A stretch of DNA of 64,000 nt. Source: Acidiferrobacterales bacterium (GTDB lineage: Bacteria; Pseudomonadota; Gammaproteobacteria; Acidiferrobacterales; SZUA-150). Within the stretch, counting starts at the first letter, position 1; the number at the start of each line of letters is the position of its first letter. The stretch spans positions 62,001 through 126,000 of the forward strand of contig CAMYII010000096.1 in the NCBI GenBank assembly GCA_947258385.1, given 5' to 3'. The notes beneath the pieces were generated by a model. It made no database searches, was not told the origin of the DNA, and worked only from the letters and a program-made list of their open reading frames with translations. Below are positions 19,699-28,770 of the stretch, one piece after another. The position numbers were made by a program, and so were the translations under genes.

Positions 19699-20165
19699 TG
19701 GACATACGCAAAGTAAAAAAACTGATCGAGATGCTGGAAGAATCCAGCCTGGCCGAAATCGAGATACAGGAGGGTGAAGAATCCATCCGCATCAGCCGCA
19801 CGAGCTCCGTCGCACCGGCGGTCGCTACCACCTATGCCGCGCCGGCCGCCTTCGCTCCGGCCCCCGGCGCCGCAGCGCCAGCGGCCGCCGCAGAAGCGGG
19901 TCAAGAGGCAGAGGGGGCCGAGCTGCCGGCCGGGCACCCCGTGCCCTCCCCCATGGTCGGCACCTTCTATCGCGCCCCGTCCCCCGGCGCCACACCGTTT
20001 GTGGAAATCGGCAACCAGGTCAAGGTCGGCGATACCTTGTGCATCATCGAGGCCATGAAGATGCTCAACGAGATCGAATCCGATAAGGCCGGCGTGATCC
20101 GCGCCATCCTCAAGGAAAACGGTCAGCCCGTGGAGTACGGCGAACCGCTGTTTGTCATCGAATAA
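19698..20165 (+). CDS. accB: Biotin carboxyl carrier protein of acetyl-CoA carboxylase
   Basis: Carries the biotin that AccC carboxylates, for malonyl-CoA and fatty-acid synthesis. 155 residues: N-terminal helical domain ([20 protein letters not shown]), an Ala/Pro-rich flexible linker (about 38-75) and the biotinyl domain with [10 protein letters not shown], biotinylated Lys121. ATG at 19698 overlaps the aroQ TGA by one base, arguing for coupling; a GTG one codon upstream is unlikely. Confidence 0.97.
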   Translation: MDIRKVKKLIEMLEESSLAEIEIQEGEESIRISRTSSVAPAVATTYAAPAAFAPAPGAAAPAAAAEAGQEAEGAELPAGHPVPSPMVGTFYRAPSPGATPFVEIGNQVKVGDTLCIIEAMKMLNEIESDKAGVIRAILKENGQPVEYGEPLFVIE

Positions 20166-20212
20166 ACACACGCTAATAACCCTTCAAAATTCGAACACGC
20201 TAGCACCCTTCC

Positions 20213-21569
20213 ATGATCGAAAAAGTCGTCATTGCCAACCGCGGTGAAATCGCGCTGCGTATCCAACGCGCCTGCCGGGCGCTTGGTATCAAAACCGTCG
20301 CCATCCATTCCGTCGCCGACAGCGACGCCAAATATGTCAAACTTGCCGACGAGTCGGTATGCATCGGCCCGCCGGCAGCGACCGCGAGCTATCTCAGTAT
20401 CCCGGCCGTGATCAGCGCGGCCGAGGTCACGGACGCCACCGCCATCCACCCGGGCTACGGCTTTCTCGCCGAGAATGCCGATTTCGCCGAACGCGTGGAA
20501 GAAAGCGGGTTTGTTTTCATCGGCCCGCGCGCGCAGACCATTCGCCTGATGGGCGATAAGATCTCCGCGATCGAGGCCATGCGGCAGTCGGGCGTACCGT
20601 GCGTACCCGGCTCCAACGGCGCCCTCGGCGACAATGACGCGGAGAACATGAAACTGGCCGCCGAGATCGGCTACCCCGTGCTTATCAAGGCGGCCGGGGG
20701 GGGTGGGGGCAAAGGCATGCGCGTCGTGCACACCGAGGCGGCACTGCTCGGCGCCATCTCCCTGACCGAGGCCGAGGCGGCGGCGGCGTTCGGCAACGAT
20801 ACGGTGTACATGGAGAAGTTTCTCGGCAATCCACGCTCTCGGCAATCCACGCCACGTGGAATTCCAGGTGCTGGCCGATGAACACGGCAACGCGATTCAT
20901 CTGGGCGAGCGCGACTGTTCGCTGCAGCGCCGCCACCAGAAGGTCGTGGAAGAGGCGCCGGCCCCGGGAATCGGCGAGAAGCTGCGCCACAAGATCGGCG
21001 AGCGCTGCGCCGAGGCCTGCCGCAAGATCGGTTACCGCGGCGCGGGAACCTTTGAGTTTCTTTACCAGGACGGCGAGTTCTACTTCATTGAGATGAACAC
21101 CCGCGTTCAGGTCGAGCACCCGGTCACGGAAATGGTGACCGGGATAGACATCGTCAAGGAGCAGCTGCTGATCGCCTCGGGAGAGAGACTCAATTACCGG
21201 CAAAAAGACGTTGTCATGCGCGGCCATGCCTTTGAATGCCGTATCAATGCCGAAGATCCTGTAAACTTTATGCCCTCACCAGGCTGCATCACCCAATTTC
21301 ACGCGCCGGGCGGTCCGGGTATCCGGGTCGACACTCATGTCTACAACAGCTACGTCGTGCCGCCGTATTACGATTCGATGATCGCCAAGCTGATCGCCCA
21401 CGGTGATACGCGCGAGATTGCCATGGTGCGCATGAAGATCGCATTAAGTGAGATGGTGGTCGACGGCATCAAGACAAACCTGCCTTTGCAGCGGAAGATC
21501 TTCGATGACGCCGCGTTCCGGACCGGCGGCGTCAATATCCATTATCTTGAGAAGAAGTTGGGATTATAA
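20213..21569 (+). pseudogene. accC: accC, biotin carboxylase, frame broken by a 16-bp tandem duplication
   Basis: ATP-grasp biotin carboxylase subunit of acetyl-CoA carboxylase. Bases 20213-20836 encode a normal N-terminal part ([20 protein letters not shown]; the glycine-rich ATP loop [25 protein letters not shown]). Then the 16 bases 20821-20836 are repeated exactly at 20837-20852, shifting the frame by +1 and causing a stop at 20881. The normal C-terminal part continues in another frame to 21569 ([47 protein letters not shown]; stop after YLEKKLGL). Deleting one repeat copy restores a seamless family-like protein ([13 protein letters not shown]) of about 447 residues. Because AccC is normally essential, either this is an assembly or sequencing artefact, or a fresh lesion with another accC elsewhere. 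Both halves otherwise look under full selection. Confidence 0.93.
20821..20852 (+). repeat. Perfect 16-bp tandem duplication inside accC
   Basis: TCTCGGCAATCCACGC occurs at 20821-20836 and again, without a gap or mismatch, at 20837-20852. Since 16 is not a multiple of three, it causes the accC frameshift. Confidence 0.97.
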
Positions 21570-21573
21570 AAAC

Positions 21574-21631
21574 AGTAGCAAGTAGCAAGTAGCAAGTAGC
21601 AAGTAGCAAGTAGCAAGTAGCAAGTAGCAAG
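21574..21631 (+). repeat. Heptanucleotide tandem repeat, AGTAGCA x 8
   Basis: Eight perfect copies of AGTAGCA (21574-21629) plus two further bases, starting only four bases after the accC stop codon and ending 85 bases before prmA. A degenerate reverse-complement of the same unit lies at 21680-21704 (CTTGCAACTTGTCACTTGT...), differing from a perfect inverted copy at four of 25 positions, so the transcript could fold into a stem between the two genes. Length variation by slippage is expected for such a tract. Confidence 0.95.
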
Positions 21632-21716
21632 AAAATCTAGGCATCTGGCTGATTGGCGTGCAACCCTGTTATGTTTTTTCTTGCAACTTGTCACTTGTTA
21701 CTTGAAACTGTTTTCC

Positions 21717-22607
21717 ATGCCCTGGCTCCAGCTAAGAATCGACGCCACCGAAGACAATGCGCAGCAACTATCCGATGTGATGGAGGAGGCCGGAGCGATT
21801 TCCGTTACGCTGGAGGACGCCGCCGACCAGATCCTGATAGAGCCCGATGCGGAGGCGCTGCCGCTGTGGTCGCGCACCCGGGTCGTCGGATTGTTTGATG
21901 CCGCGTCCGACGTAGAACCGGTTAAGGCCCGGCTGCGTGCATTGCTTGGACGAGAGCGACTGCCGGGGCTGCAGCTCAAGGTCATCGAGGATCAGGATTG
22001 GGGACGGGCTTGGATGGACCGTTTCGAACCCATCTGCTTTCAAAACGATTTATGGGTCTGCCCCAGTTGGCGCACGCCACCGGACCCCAACGCCTGCAAC
22101 ATCTATCTCGACCCGGGCCTGGCCTTTGGCACCGGCACCCATGCCAGCACCGCGCTGTGCCTGGAGTGGCTGGGCGAACAGGGGCTCACGGACAAAGAGA
22201 TCGTCGACTATGGATGTGGGTCGGGGATTCTTGCTGTCGCCGGATTGAAACGGGGGGCGCGGCGCGCCTGGGGCGTCGATGACGACCCCCGGGCACTCGC
22301 CGTCAGCGCCGGCAATGCGGAAAAAAACGAAGTGAGCGCTAACTACAGGCCGGTCCCACCGGAATCGCTGCCGCCAGGCCTTCAGGTCGATATCGTGCTG
22401 GCCAATATCCTGCTCGCGCCCTTGATCGCCCTCGCGCCGCGACTGACAGCGCTGGTGAAACCCGGCGGGAACCTGGTGCTGGCGGGCATCCTGAAAGACC
22501 AGGTCTCGTCGCTCAGGCCATACTACGAGGGAGGTTTTGACCTGGCAGTGCGCACGCGGGAGGAGTGGGCCATGCTGGCGGGCGCGAAACGCGCCCCCTG
22601 CGACTAG
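21717..22607 (+). CDS. prmA: Ribosomal protein L11 methyltransferase
   Basis: SAM-dependent trimethylation of L11 lysines and the N-terminus. 296 residues from the ATG at 21717 (MPWLQLRIDATEDNAQQLSD), the family length; the upstream in-frame TTG lies in the degenerate repeat arm and is unlikely. Motifs: LDPGLAFGTGTHASTALCLEWL, the SAM loop VDYGCGSGILAVAGLKRGA, and the catalytic-region DIVLANILLAPLIALAP (the N-I/P-P-like motif). Follows accC by 147 bases containing the heptamer repeat; next to the zinc-ribbon protein. Confidence 0.95.
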   Translation: MPWLQLRIDATEDNAQQLSDVMEEAGAISVTLEDAADQILIEPDAEALPLWSRTRVVGLFDAASDVEPVKARLRALLGRERLPGLQLKVIEDQDWGRAWMDRFEPICFQNDLWVCPSWRTPPDPNACNIYLDPGLAFGTGTHASTALCLEWLGEQGLTDKEIVDYGCGSGILAVAGLKRGARRAWGVDDDPRALAVSAGNAEKNEVSANYRPVPPESLPPGLQVDIVLANILLAPLIALAPRLTALVKPGGNLVLAGILKDQVSSLRPYYEGGFDLAVRTREEWAMLAGAKRAPCD

Positions 22608-22616
22608 AATAGAACC

Positions 22617-23417
22617 ATGTATACCCGCTGCCCACAGTGCCAGACGGTCTTCCACGTCACGCCGGAACAACTGTCCGAGCGCGGCGGGTTGGTACGCTGC
22701 GGGCAATGCACCGCTGTTTTTCGCGCCGATGAAAACCTGGTAACGGAGGCTACACAAGCGCTCGCCGAGGGCGTCCCTGCAGTGATACCCCCACCGCAAC
22801 CACAATCCGTGGCCGGGCAACCTGCAGCGGTGGCGCCTGGATCGAAAAGGGAGAGCGCAAGAAGGCCCAAGGCAACGCCCGGACCGCCGACCGATTTGCC
22901 TACCGTGAAAGAGCTGCTGCTCGGCGGAAAACCGCGGCCGCGGACCCGGCCGTTTTTTTGGGCGCTTGGGAGCTTCCTGCTGCTGCTCGTCCTGGCCGGC
23001 CAATATGTTTTCTTTTATTGCAGCGAACTTGCACGCAAACAGGAATTAAGGCCGTATATCGTCAGGGCCTGTGACGTGCTCGGCTGCCAGATCAAACCCA
23101 GGCAGGACGTCAACTTGATTGAGCTCACCCACACCCGGGTCACGGCACACCATCGATACGAAAATGCCTTGCGTATCCGGGCCACCCTGGTCAATCGCGC
23201 CACCTTCTCTCAGCCTTTCCCATTGCTGGAAGTGAGCCTTCTTGACCGGCAAGGTCGGGTTATTGCCCGGCGCAGCTTCAGCGCGCAGCAGTATTTGCGG
23301 GATAATGTGGACACCAACCGGTCGATGCCGCCGAATATCGCGATCAAATCGCAACTGGAGATCACTAACGAGGGGCTCGCCGCCGAGGGCTACGAGATCA
23401 GGCTCTTACCCTCATAA
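22617..23417 (+). CDS. Zinc-ribbon (MJ0042-type) DUF3426 membrane protein
   Basis: 266 residues. N-terminal zinc finger with paired cysteines C5/C8 (CPQCQTVFHV) and C28/C31 (RCGQCTAVFRA); a Pro/basic-rich linker; one membrane segment (FFWALGSFLLLLVLAGQYVFFY); then a C-terminal DUF3426-type domain outside the membrane (RTFSQPFPLLEVSLLDRQG-like core and LRDNVDTNRSMPPN). The family has no firm function and is commonly found between prmA and dusB in Gammaproteobacteria, as here (9 bases after prmA). Confidence 0.88.
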   Translation: MYTRCPQCQTVFHVTPEQLSERGGLVRCGQCTAVFRADENLVTEATQALAEGVPAVIPPPQPQSVAGQPAAVAPGSKRESARRPKATPGPPTDLPTVKELLLGGKPRPRTRPFFWALGSFLLLLVLAGQYVFFYCSELARKQELRPYIVRACDVLGCQIKPRQDVNLIELTHTRVTAHHRYENALRIRATLVNRATFSQPFPLLEVSLLDRQGRVIARRSFSAQQYLRDNVDTNRSMPPNIAIKSQLEITNEGLAAEGYEIRLLPS

Positions 23418-23575
23418 AATTATATTAAAAACGTAGCCTTAGCGCCCGCTGGCGTCGCCTGCTCGCGAGAATTCCTAGGCCTGCGCGTCAAGCCACGCTA
23501 TCCCCTTCCCTCGCCCGCGCATTTTTGGTTATGATCCGTCCCCTTCCCCTTTTCCTCGGTTGAGGATCTGCCGGT

Positions 23576-24565
23576 ATGCAAGTTGGGCCATACAAACTGG
23601 ATAATAATCTGTTCCTCGCACCGATGGCAGGCGTGACCGACCGTCCGTTTCGCCAGTTGTGCAAGCAACTGGGGGCCGGCATGGCGGTCTCCGAGATGGT
23701 GTCTTCGAATTCTCTTTTATGGGGAAGTAAAAAAACGCTGCGCCGCACCGACCATAACGGCGAAACCGAGCCGAGATCCGTACAGATCGCCGGCGCGGAA
23801 CCTTCGCTCATGTCCGAAGCGGCGAAGATGAACGTCGAACGCGGCGCCCAGATCATCGACATCAACATGGGCTGCCCGGCAAAAAAAATCTGTAATGCCT
23901 ATTGCGGCTCGGCGCTGCTGCAAGATGAGGGCTTGGTGGCGCGAATTCTCGAAGCGGTAGTCAAGGCCGTGGACGTGCCCGTGACGCTCAAGATCCGTAC
24001 CGGTTGGAATAAAGAGAATCGTAACGGCGTAAGCGTCGCCCGGATCGCTGAAGCCGCCGGTATCCAGCTCTTGGCAGTACATGGCCGCACCCGCGCGTGC
24101 TTCTACCAGGGCGGGGCGGAGTACGACACCATCGCCGCTATCAAGGCTGCGATTAATATACCGGTCATCGCCAACGGCGACATCGCCACACCCGAGAAGG
24201 CAAAGCAGGTGCTGGATCATACCGGCGCCGACGGGATTATGATCGGGCGGGCGGCGCAGGGAAGGCCATGGATCTTCCGGGAGATTGCCCATTATCTCGA
24301 CACCGGGACCCACATGCCCTCGCCGGCGGTGGAGGAAGTGCGCGACACCTTGCTCGCTCATCTTGCAAATCTCTACCAGTTCTACGGGGAATACACGGGC
24401 GTGCGTGTGGCGCGCAAACACATATCCTGGTACAGCAAAGGCCTGGTCGGCGGCGCGGCCTTCCGCAACCGGGTCAATCGCGCCGAAACACTAGAGGAGC
24501 AACTGCGCCTGACGCGGGATTTCTTCGGCAGACAGCTAGAGGCAGCAGCGGGGCGGGCGGCATGA
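23576..24565 (+). CDS. dusB: tRNA-dihydrouridine synthase B
   Basis: FMN enzyme reducing uridine to dihydrouridine in tRNA D-loops. 329 residues. The N-terminal TIM barrel shows LAPMAGVTDRPFRQLCKQLG, INMGCPAKKICNAYCGSALL with the catalytic cysteine, VTLKIRTGWN, and VHGRTRACFYQGGAEYD; helical C-terminus. Start ATG at 23576 lies 14 bases after GGATC-like AAGGATCTGCC equivalent. Its stop overlaps fis, the classic dusB-fis operon. Confidence 0.96.
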   Translation: MQVGPYKLDNNLFLAPMAGVTDRPFRQLCKQLGAGMAVSEMVSSNSLLWGSKKTLRRTDHNGETEPRSVQIAGAEPSLMSEAAKMNVERGAQIIDINMGCPAKKICNAYCGSALLQDEGLVARILEAVVKAVDVPVTLKIRTGWNKENRNGVSVARIAEAAGIQLLAVHGRTRACFYQGGAEYDTIAAIKAAINIPVIANGDIATPEKAKQVLDHTGADGIMIGRAAQGRPWIFREIAHYLDTGTHMPSPAVEEVRDTLLAHLANLYQFYGEYTGVRVARKHISWYSKGLVGGAAFRNRVNRAETLEEQLRLTRDFFGRQLEAAAGRAA

Positions 24566-24807
24566 AAGGGCGGGGGCCGGGTCCACTGGCAAATTGCGTA
24601 AAACGTGCGCTCGAACGCTATTTCCGAGACCTCGATGGTGAGAAGGCCACGGATCTTTACTCGATGGTTATCTCAGAAGTCGAACGTCCATTGCTTGAGG
24701 TTGTCATGCGCCATGCGGAAAGCAATCAGTGCCGGGCCGCTGAGATACTGGGCATCAACCGTAACACCTTGCGCAAAAAACTGAAACTGCACGGGCTGGA
24801 AAAGTAA
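24562..24807 (+). CDS. fis: Nucleoid protein / transcription factor Fis
   Basis: 81-residue DNA-bending homodimer regulating rRNA genes, recombination and supercoiling. The C-terminal helix-turn-helix ESNQCRAAEILGINRNTLRK is nearly canonical, and the N-terminal part has the usual central helix (LYSMVISEVERPLLEVVMRH). The ATG at 24562 overlaps the dusB TGA (ATGA). Slightly shorter than the 98-residue E. coli protein at the N-terminus, as in many non-enteric members. Confidence 0.95.
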   Translation: MKGRGPGPLANCVKRALERYFRDLDGEKATDLYSMVISEVERPLLEVVMRHAESNQCRAAEILGINRNTLRKKLKLHGLEK

Positions 24808-24818
24808 GACTTCAAATC

Positions 24819-25052
24819 ATTAGCCACCGTTAGTTGCACCCTGGTAATAAACGCTAAGAACGCAAAGACGCGGAGACGCAAAGTATTTTTGAGTGGATAT
24901 CGACCACCGCGATGAGAGATAAGCCGGATTTGAAACGAACCAATTATTGCTTTTCTCTGCGCCTTGGCGTCTTTGCGTCCTCTGCGTTTTATGAATGATG
25001 TGTGCAAAATGAAACGATTAGCAATCGTTAGTTGTGCCCTGGGATTAAACGC
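24819..25052. repeat. Composite intergenic repeat: direct repeats flanking an inverted GCAAAGACGC-type element
   Basis: Two 36-base direct repeats at 24819-24854 and 25017-25052 agree at 30 of 36 positions (both contain CGTTAGTTG and CCCTGG). Between them lie facing arms: ACGCAAAGACGCGGAGACGC (24859-24878) and, inverted, GCGCCTTGGCGTCTTTGCGT (24959-24978). The arrangement resembles a small non-coding insertion element or a MITE-like repeat between fis and purH. No ORF of substance. Confidence 0.75.
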
Positions 25053-25096
25053 CGGGCGCACGTAGTTTCCACCAACACTTAACCATCACATCTCAT

Positions 25097-26665
25097 ATGA
25101 CAACCATCAAACGCGCGCTTATCAGCGTTTCTGATAAAACCGGGATTGTCGAATTCGCCGGGCAACTAGAACAACTTGGTGTCGAGATCCTGTCTACCGG
25201 CGGCACCGCCAGGCTCCTGGCCGAAAACGGTATCGACGTCGTGGAAGTCTCCAAGTATACCGGGTTCCCCGAAATGCTCGACGGGCGCCTCAAGACCCTG
25301 CATCCCAGGATACATGGCGGGCTGCTGGGGCGGCGGGACCTCGATAGCCATATCCAGGCGATGCGCGAGCACGACATCCCACCCATTGATCTGGTCGTGG
25401 TGAATCTTTATCCGTTCGAAGCGACGGTGGCACGCGAGGACTGTGATCTGTCGCTCGCGATCGAAAACATCGACATCGGCGGCCCAACGATGTTGCGCGC
25501 CGCGGCGAAAAGTCATGCGGCCGTGACCGTGGTGGTCGACAGCACGGATTATGCCCGTGTCCTCGATGACATGCGCACAAATGACGGCGGTGTCTCCGAC
25601 GCCTTGCGCTTCGAGCTTGCGGTGAAGACCTTTGAACACACGGCGCGCTACGACGGTGCCATCGCCAATTATTTGAGCCGCTGGCAGCCGCAGGCCGTAC
25701 AGACCTTCGGCGGCAGTTTCAGCATGCAGTTTCGCAAAGCGCAGGACATGCGCTATGGCGAGAATCCGCACCAGAAAGCGGCCTTCTACGTCGAACATAC
25801 CCCGCCGGAGGCGTGCATCGCCACCGCCCGGCAGATACAGGGCAAGGAGCTCTCCTATAACAATATCGCCGACACCGACACCGCTCTGGAGTGCGTGAAA
25901 TCATTCCATGAAGCCGCTTGCGTGATCGTCAAGCACGCCAATCCCTGTGGTGTGGCAATCGGCGACGACATTCTGACGGCCTATGATCGCGCCTTCGCCA
26001 CCGATCCCACCTCGGCCTTCGGCGGTATCATCGCCTTCAACCGTCCCCTGGATGCGCACACCGCAAAGACCATCATCGACCGGCAGTTCGTTGAAGTGAT
26101 TATCGCCCCGGTCGTCGACGATGAGGCGCGGCCGATCCTGGCGGATAAAAAAAACGTGCGCGTGCTGGAGTGCGGGCAGTGGGCAACGGCGCACCCCGCG
26201 GGCTACGATTACAAACGCGTGGTGGGCGGCCTGCTGGTCCAGGAGCGCGACAACGGCATGGTAGGCCCCGGGCATCTCAAAATCGTCACACGACGCGCAC
26301 CCGAGGACAAGGAACTGCGCAATCTGTTGTTTGCCTGGAAGGTCGCCAAGTTCGTCAAATCCAACGCCATCGTGTACTGCCAGGACGGCCAGACCATCGG
26401 CATCGGCGCCGGTCAGATGAGCCGCGTGTACAGCGCCAAGATCGCCGGGGTCAAGGCGGCCGACGAAGGCCTTACGGTGGCCGGCTCGGTCATGGCCTCT
26501 GATGCCTTTTTTCCGTTTCGCGACGGCCTGGACCAGGCGGCGGAGGCCGGCGTTACCGCCGTGATTCAACCCGGTGGTTCCATGCGTGACGAGGAAGTCA
26601 TCACCGCCGCCGACGAGCACCTCATCGCCATGGTCTTCACCGGCATGCGGCACTTTCGACATTAA
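25097..26665 (+). CDS. purH: Bifunctional AICAR formyltransferase / IMP cyclohydrolase
   Basis: Last two steps of de novo IMP synthesis. 522 residues: N-terminal MGS-like cyclohydrolase domain ([53 protein letters not shown]) and C-terminal transformylase domain with [11 protein letters not shown] and the [12 protein letters not shown] motif; the end [20 protein letters not shown] is typical. Flanked on both sides by the repeat family. Followed by purD and purE, so this is a purine cluster. Confidence 0.97.
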   Translation: MTTIKRALISVSDKTGIVEFAGQLEQLGVEILSTGGTARLLAENGIDVVEVSKYTGFPEMLDGRLKTLHPRIHGGLLGRRDLDSHIQAMREHDIPPIDLVVVNLYPFEATVAREDCDLSLAIENIDIGGPTMLRAAAKSHAAVTVVVDSTDYARVLDDMRTNDGGVSDALRFELAVKTFEHTARYDGAIANYLSRWQPQAVQTFGGSFSMQFRKAQDMRYGENPHQKAAFYVEHTPPEACIATARQIQGKELSYNNIADTDTALECVKSFHEAACVIVKHANPCGVAIGDDILTAYDRAFATDPTSAFGGIIAFNRPLDAHTAKTIIDRQFVEVIIAPVVDDEARPILADKKNVRVLECGQWATAHPAGYDYKRVVGGLLVQERDNGMVGPGHLKIVTRRAPEDKELRNLLFAWKVAKFVKSNAIVYCQDGQTIGIGAGQMSRVYSAKIAGVKAADEGLTVAGSVMASDAFFPFRDGLDQAAEAGVTAVIQPGGSMRDEEVITAADEHLIAMVFTGMRHFRH

Positions 26666-26674
26666 TAGATCGTT

Positions 26675-26912
26675 TAACGCAAAGACGCAGAGGCGCAAAG
26701 AAAACAACTTTCAAAGTAAATTCCTATATGATTCTCTGTTTAATGAGGGCCTAAATAGAATTCTTTGATGCTCTGCACCTTCGCGCCTTTGTGTTGAAAG
26801 ATGTTTATAATCAGTCAACGCAACGAAAACCGTTTATCTCATTCGCGATTTATGAACACCTGTAGATTTTTTCTTCGATACTTTGCGCCTTCGCGCCTTT
26901 GCGTTGAAAGAT
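26675..26912. repeat. GCAAAGACGC-type interspersed repeat arms between purH and purD
   Basis: AACGCAAAGACGCAGAGGCG starts at 26675, and two inverted copies follow: CTCTGCACCTTCGCGCCTTT at 26771 and CTTTGCGCCTTCGCGCCTTT at 26881. The outer copies face one another and could form a long stem. The last arm ends within a few bases of the purD start (26916), so the repeat makes up the purD leader and supplies its weak GAAAG ribosome site. The same family occurs on the other side of purH. Confidence 0.85.
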
Positions 26913-26915
26913 AAT

Positions 26916-28208
26916 ATGAAAGTGTTAGTCATCGGCGGCGGGGGCCGCGAGCACGCCCTGGCGTGGAAGATCGCCCAATCGGCCAAGGTCGATCAGGTCT
27001 ATGTCGCCCCGGGCAATGCCGGCACGGCCCGCGAGCCCAAGGTGCGAAATCTGACGATCGCCGCCGAGGACATTCCGGGGCTGGTGCGCTTCGCCGGGGA
27101 GTCCAGCATTGATCTCACCATTGTGGGGCCGGAGGCGCCGCTCGTCGCCGGCATCGTTGACGCCTTCGAGGCCGCGGGCCGGCGCTGCTTCGGTCCCAGC
27201 CAGGCGGCCGCACAGCTGGAGGGCTCCAAGGCCTTCGCCAAGGAGTTCCTGTCGCGGCACCGGATACCCACCGGCGCCTATGCCAGCTTCACCGATGTGA
27301 ACGCCGCTAGCGATTATATCCAGCAGCAGGGCGCGCCGATCGTGGTCAAGGCCGACGGCCTGGCGGCCGGCAAGGGTGTCATCCTCGCACACAACGAGCA
27401 CGAAGCCATCGCTGCGGCGCGAGATATGCTCGCCGGTAATGTCTTTGGCGAGGCCGGCCATCGGGTGGTGATCGAGGAGCTGTTGAGTGGTGAGGAGGCC
27501 AGCTTCATCGCCATGGCCGACGGGGAGCACATCCTGCCGCTGGCCACCTCACAGGACCATAAGGCGCGCGATGACGGCGATAAGGGTCCTAACACCGGCG
27601 GTATGGGCGCCTACTCCCCGGCACCGGTGGTGACATCGGAGATTCACGAGCGCGTCATGCGCGAGGTCATGTGGCCCACACTGCGAGGCATGGCGGCCGA
27701 GGGACACGCCTATCGCGGTTTTCTCTACGCTGGCTTGATGATTACCGCCGACGGCACCCCCAAGGTCCTGGAGTACAACTGCCGCTTCGGCGATCCGGAG
27801 ACCCAGCCCATCATGATGCGCCTGCGCTCGGATCTTGTGGAGCTCATACAGGCGGCACTGGACGGCGGGCTCGACCAATGTGAGGCCAGTTGGGATCCAC
27901 GCGCCGCCGTAGGCGTTGTATTGGCCGCCGGCGGTTATCCCGGGCGTTATCGCAAGGGTGATGTGATCGACGGCCTGCCGGACGCAGAAGCCGCCGACGC
28001 CAAGGTCTTTCACGCCGGCACCGCGGAGAAGCAGGGCCGTATCGTCACCAACGGCGGCCGGGTATTGTGCGCCACCGCGCTCGGGGAGTCGGTCAGCCAG
28101 GCCCAGACACGCGCCTATGAGCTTGCAAGGCAAATCCACTGGAATAACGTATACTATCGCACCGACATCGGGTATCGCGAGATTGCGCGCGAGCGCAAAG
28201 TTAGATGA
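26916..28208 (+). CDS. purD: Phosphoribosylamine-glycine ligase (GAR synthetase)
   Basis: ATP-dependent joining of glycine to phosphoribosylamine, second step of purine synthesis. 430 residues from the ATG at 26916 (MKVLVIGGGGREHALAWKIA); the longer frame upstream is repeat sequence. ATP-grasp motifs: IVVKADGLAAGKGVILA, SFIAMADGEHILPLATSQDH, GPNTGGMGAYSPAP and EYNCRFGDPETQ. Start is preceded only by a weak GAAAG. Confidence 0.97.
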   Translation: MKVLVIGGGGREHALAWKIAQSAKVDQVYVAPGNAGTAREPKVRNLTIAAEDIPGLVRFAGESSIDLTIVGPEAPLVAGIVDAFEAAGRRCFGPSQAAAQLEGSKAFAKEFLSRHRIPTGAYASFTDVNAASDYIQQQGAPIVVKADGLAAGKGVILAHNEHEAIAAARDMLAGNVFGEAGHRVVIEELLSGEEASFIAMADGEHILPLATSQDHKARDDGDKGPNTGGMGAYSPAPVVTSEIHERVMREVMWPTLRGMAAEGHAYRGFLYAGLMITADGTPKVLEYNCRFGDPETQPIMMRLRSDLVELIQAALDGGLDQCEASWDPRAAVGVVLAAGGYPGRYRKGDVIDGLPDAEAADAKVFHAGTAEKQGRIVTNGGRVLCATALGESVSQAQTRAYELARQIHWNNVYYRTDIGYREIARERKVR

Positions 28209-28261
28209 ACCCGAGAACGTGATTCACCAAGCACATCGTGCACTGTCCCGAGGTCCAACGC

Positions 28262-28768
28262 ATGAATAAACCGTTTGTTGCCATATTAATGGGTTCCGAT
28301 TCCGATCTGGGCACCATGCACAGCGCCATCGAAATACTTGACCAACTTGACGTACCGCGTGAAGTCAAGATCACCTCGGCCCATCGCACGCCTGAGCTCA
28401 CCCATGCCTATGTCAAGGACGCCGATGCCCGCGGCTGCGCGGTCTTTATCGCCGCGGCCGGTCTCGCCGCCCACCTGGCCGGCACCGTCGCCGCGCTGAC
28501 GCTGAAACCGGTGATCGGAGTTCCCATGGACGCTGGGCCGCTCGACGGCATGGATGCACTGTTGTCGACCGTGCAGATGCCTGGCGGCATACCCGTAGCG
28601 ACGGTCGCCATCGGCAAGGCCGGCGCCAAGAACGCCGCTTATCTGGCCGCCGAGATCCTCGCCCTGTCCGATGAGGCACTGGCACGGCGGGTCCAAGCCG
28701 AGCGCCGGGCGATGGCCGAGCAGGTGGCGGCCAAAGATGCGGCCTTAAAGGGCAGACTTGGGAATTAA
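28262..28768 (+). CDS. purE: N5-carboxyaminoimidazole ribonucleotide mutase
   Basis: Converts N5-CAIR to CAIR in purine synthesis. 168 residues from the ATG at 28262, which follows AGGT; an in-frame upstream start is less likely. [16 protein letters not shown], the catalytic [13 protein letters not shown] and the [19 protein letters not shown] loop are present. The SAHRTP form is the class I type that works with PurK, yet purK is not adjacent: tsaC follows two bases later. PurK must be elsewhere if this is class I. Confidence 0.95.
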   Translation: MNKPFVAILMGSDSDLGTMHSAIEILDQLDVPREVKITSAHRTPELTHAYVKDADARGCAVFIAAAGLAAHLAGTVAALTLKPVIGVPMDAGPLDGMDALLSTVQMPGGIPVATVAIGKAGAKNAAYLAAEILALSDEALARRVQAERRAMAEQVAAKDAALKGRLGN

Positions 28769-28770
28769 AT

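Noticed and set aside
20213-20881. accC as a programmed frameshift
   Set aside because: The shift arises from an exact 16-bp duplication, not from a slippery site with a stimulatory structure; removing one copy restores the family sequence without recoding.
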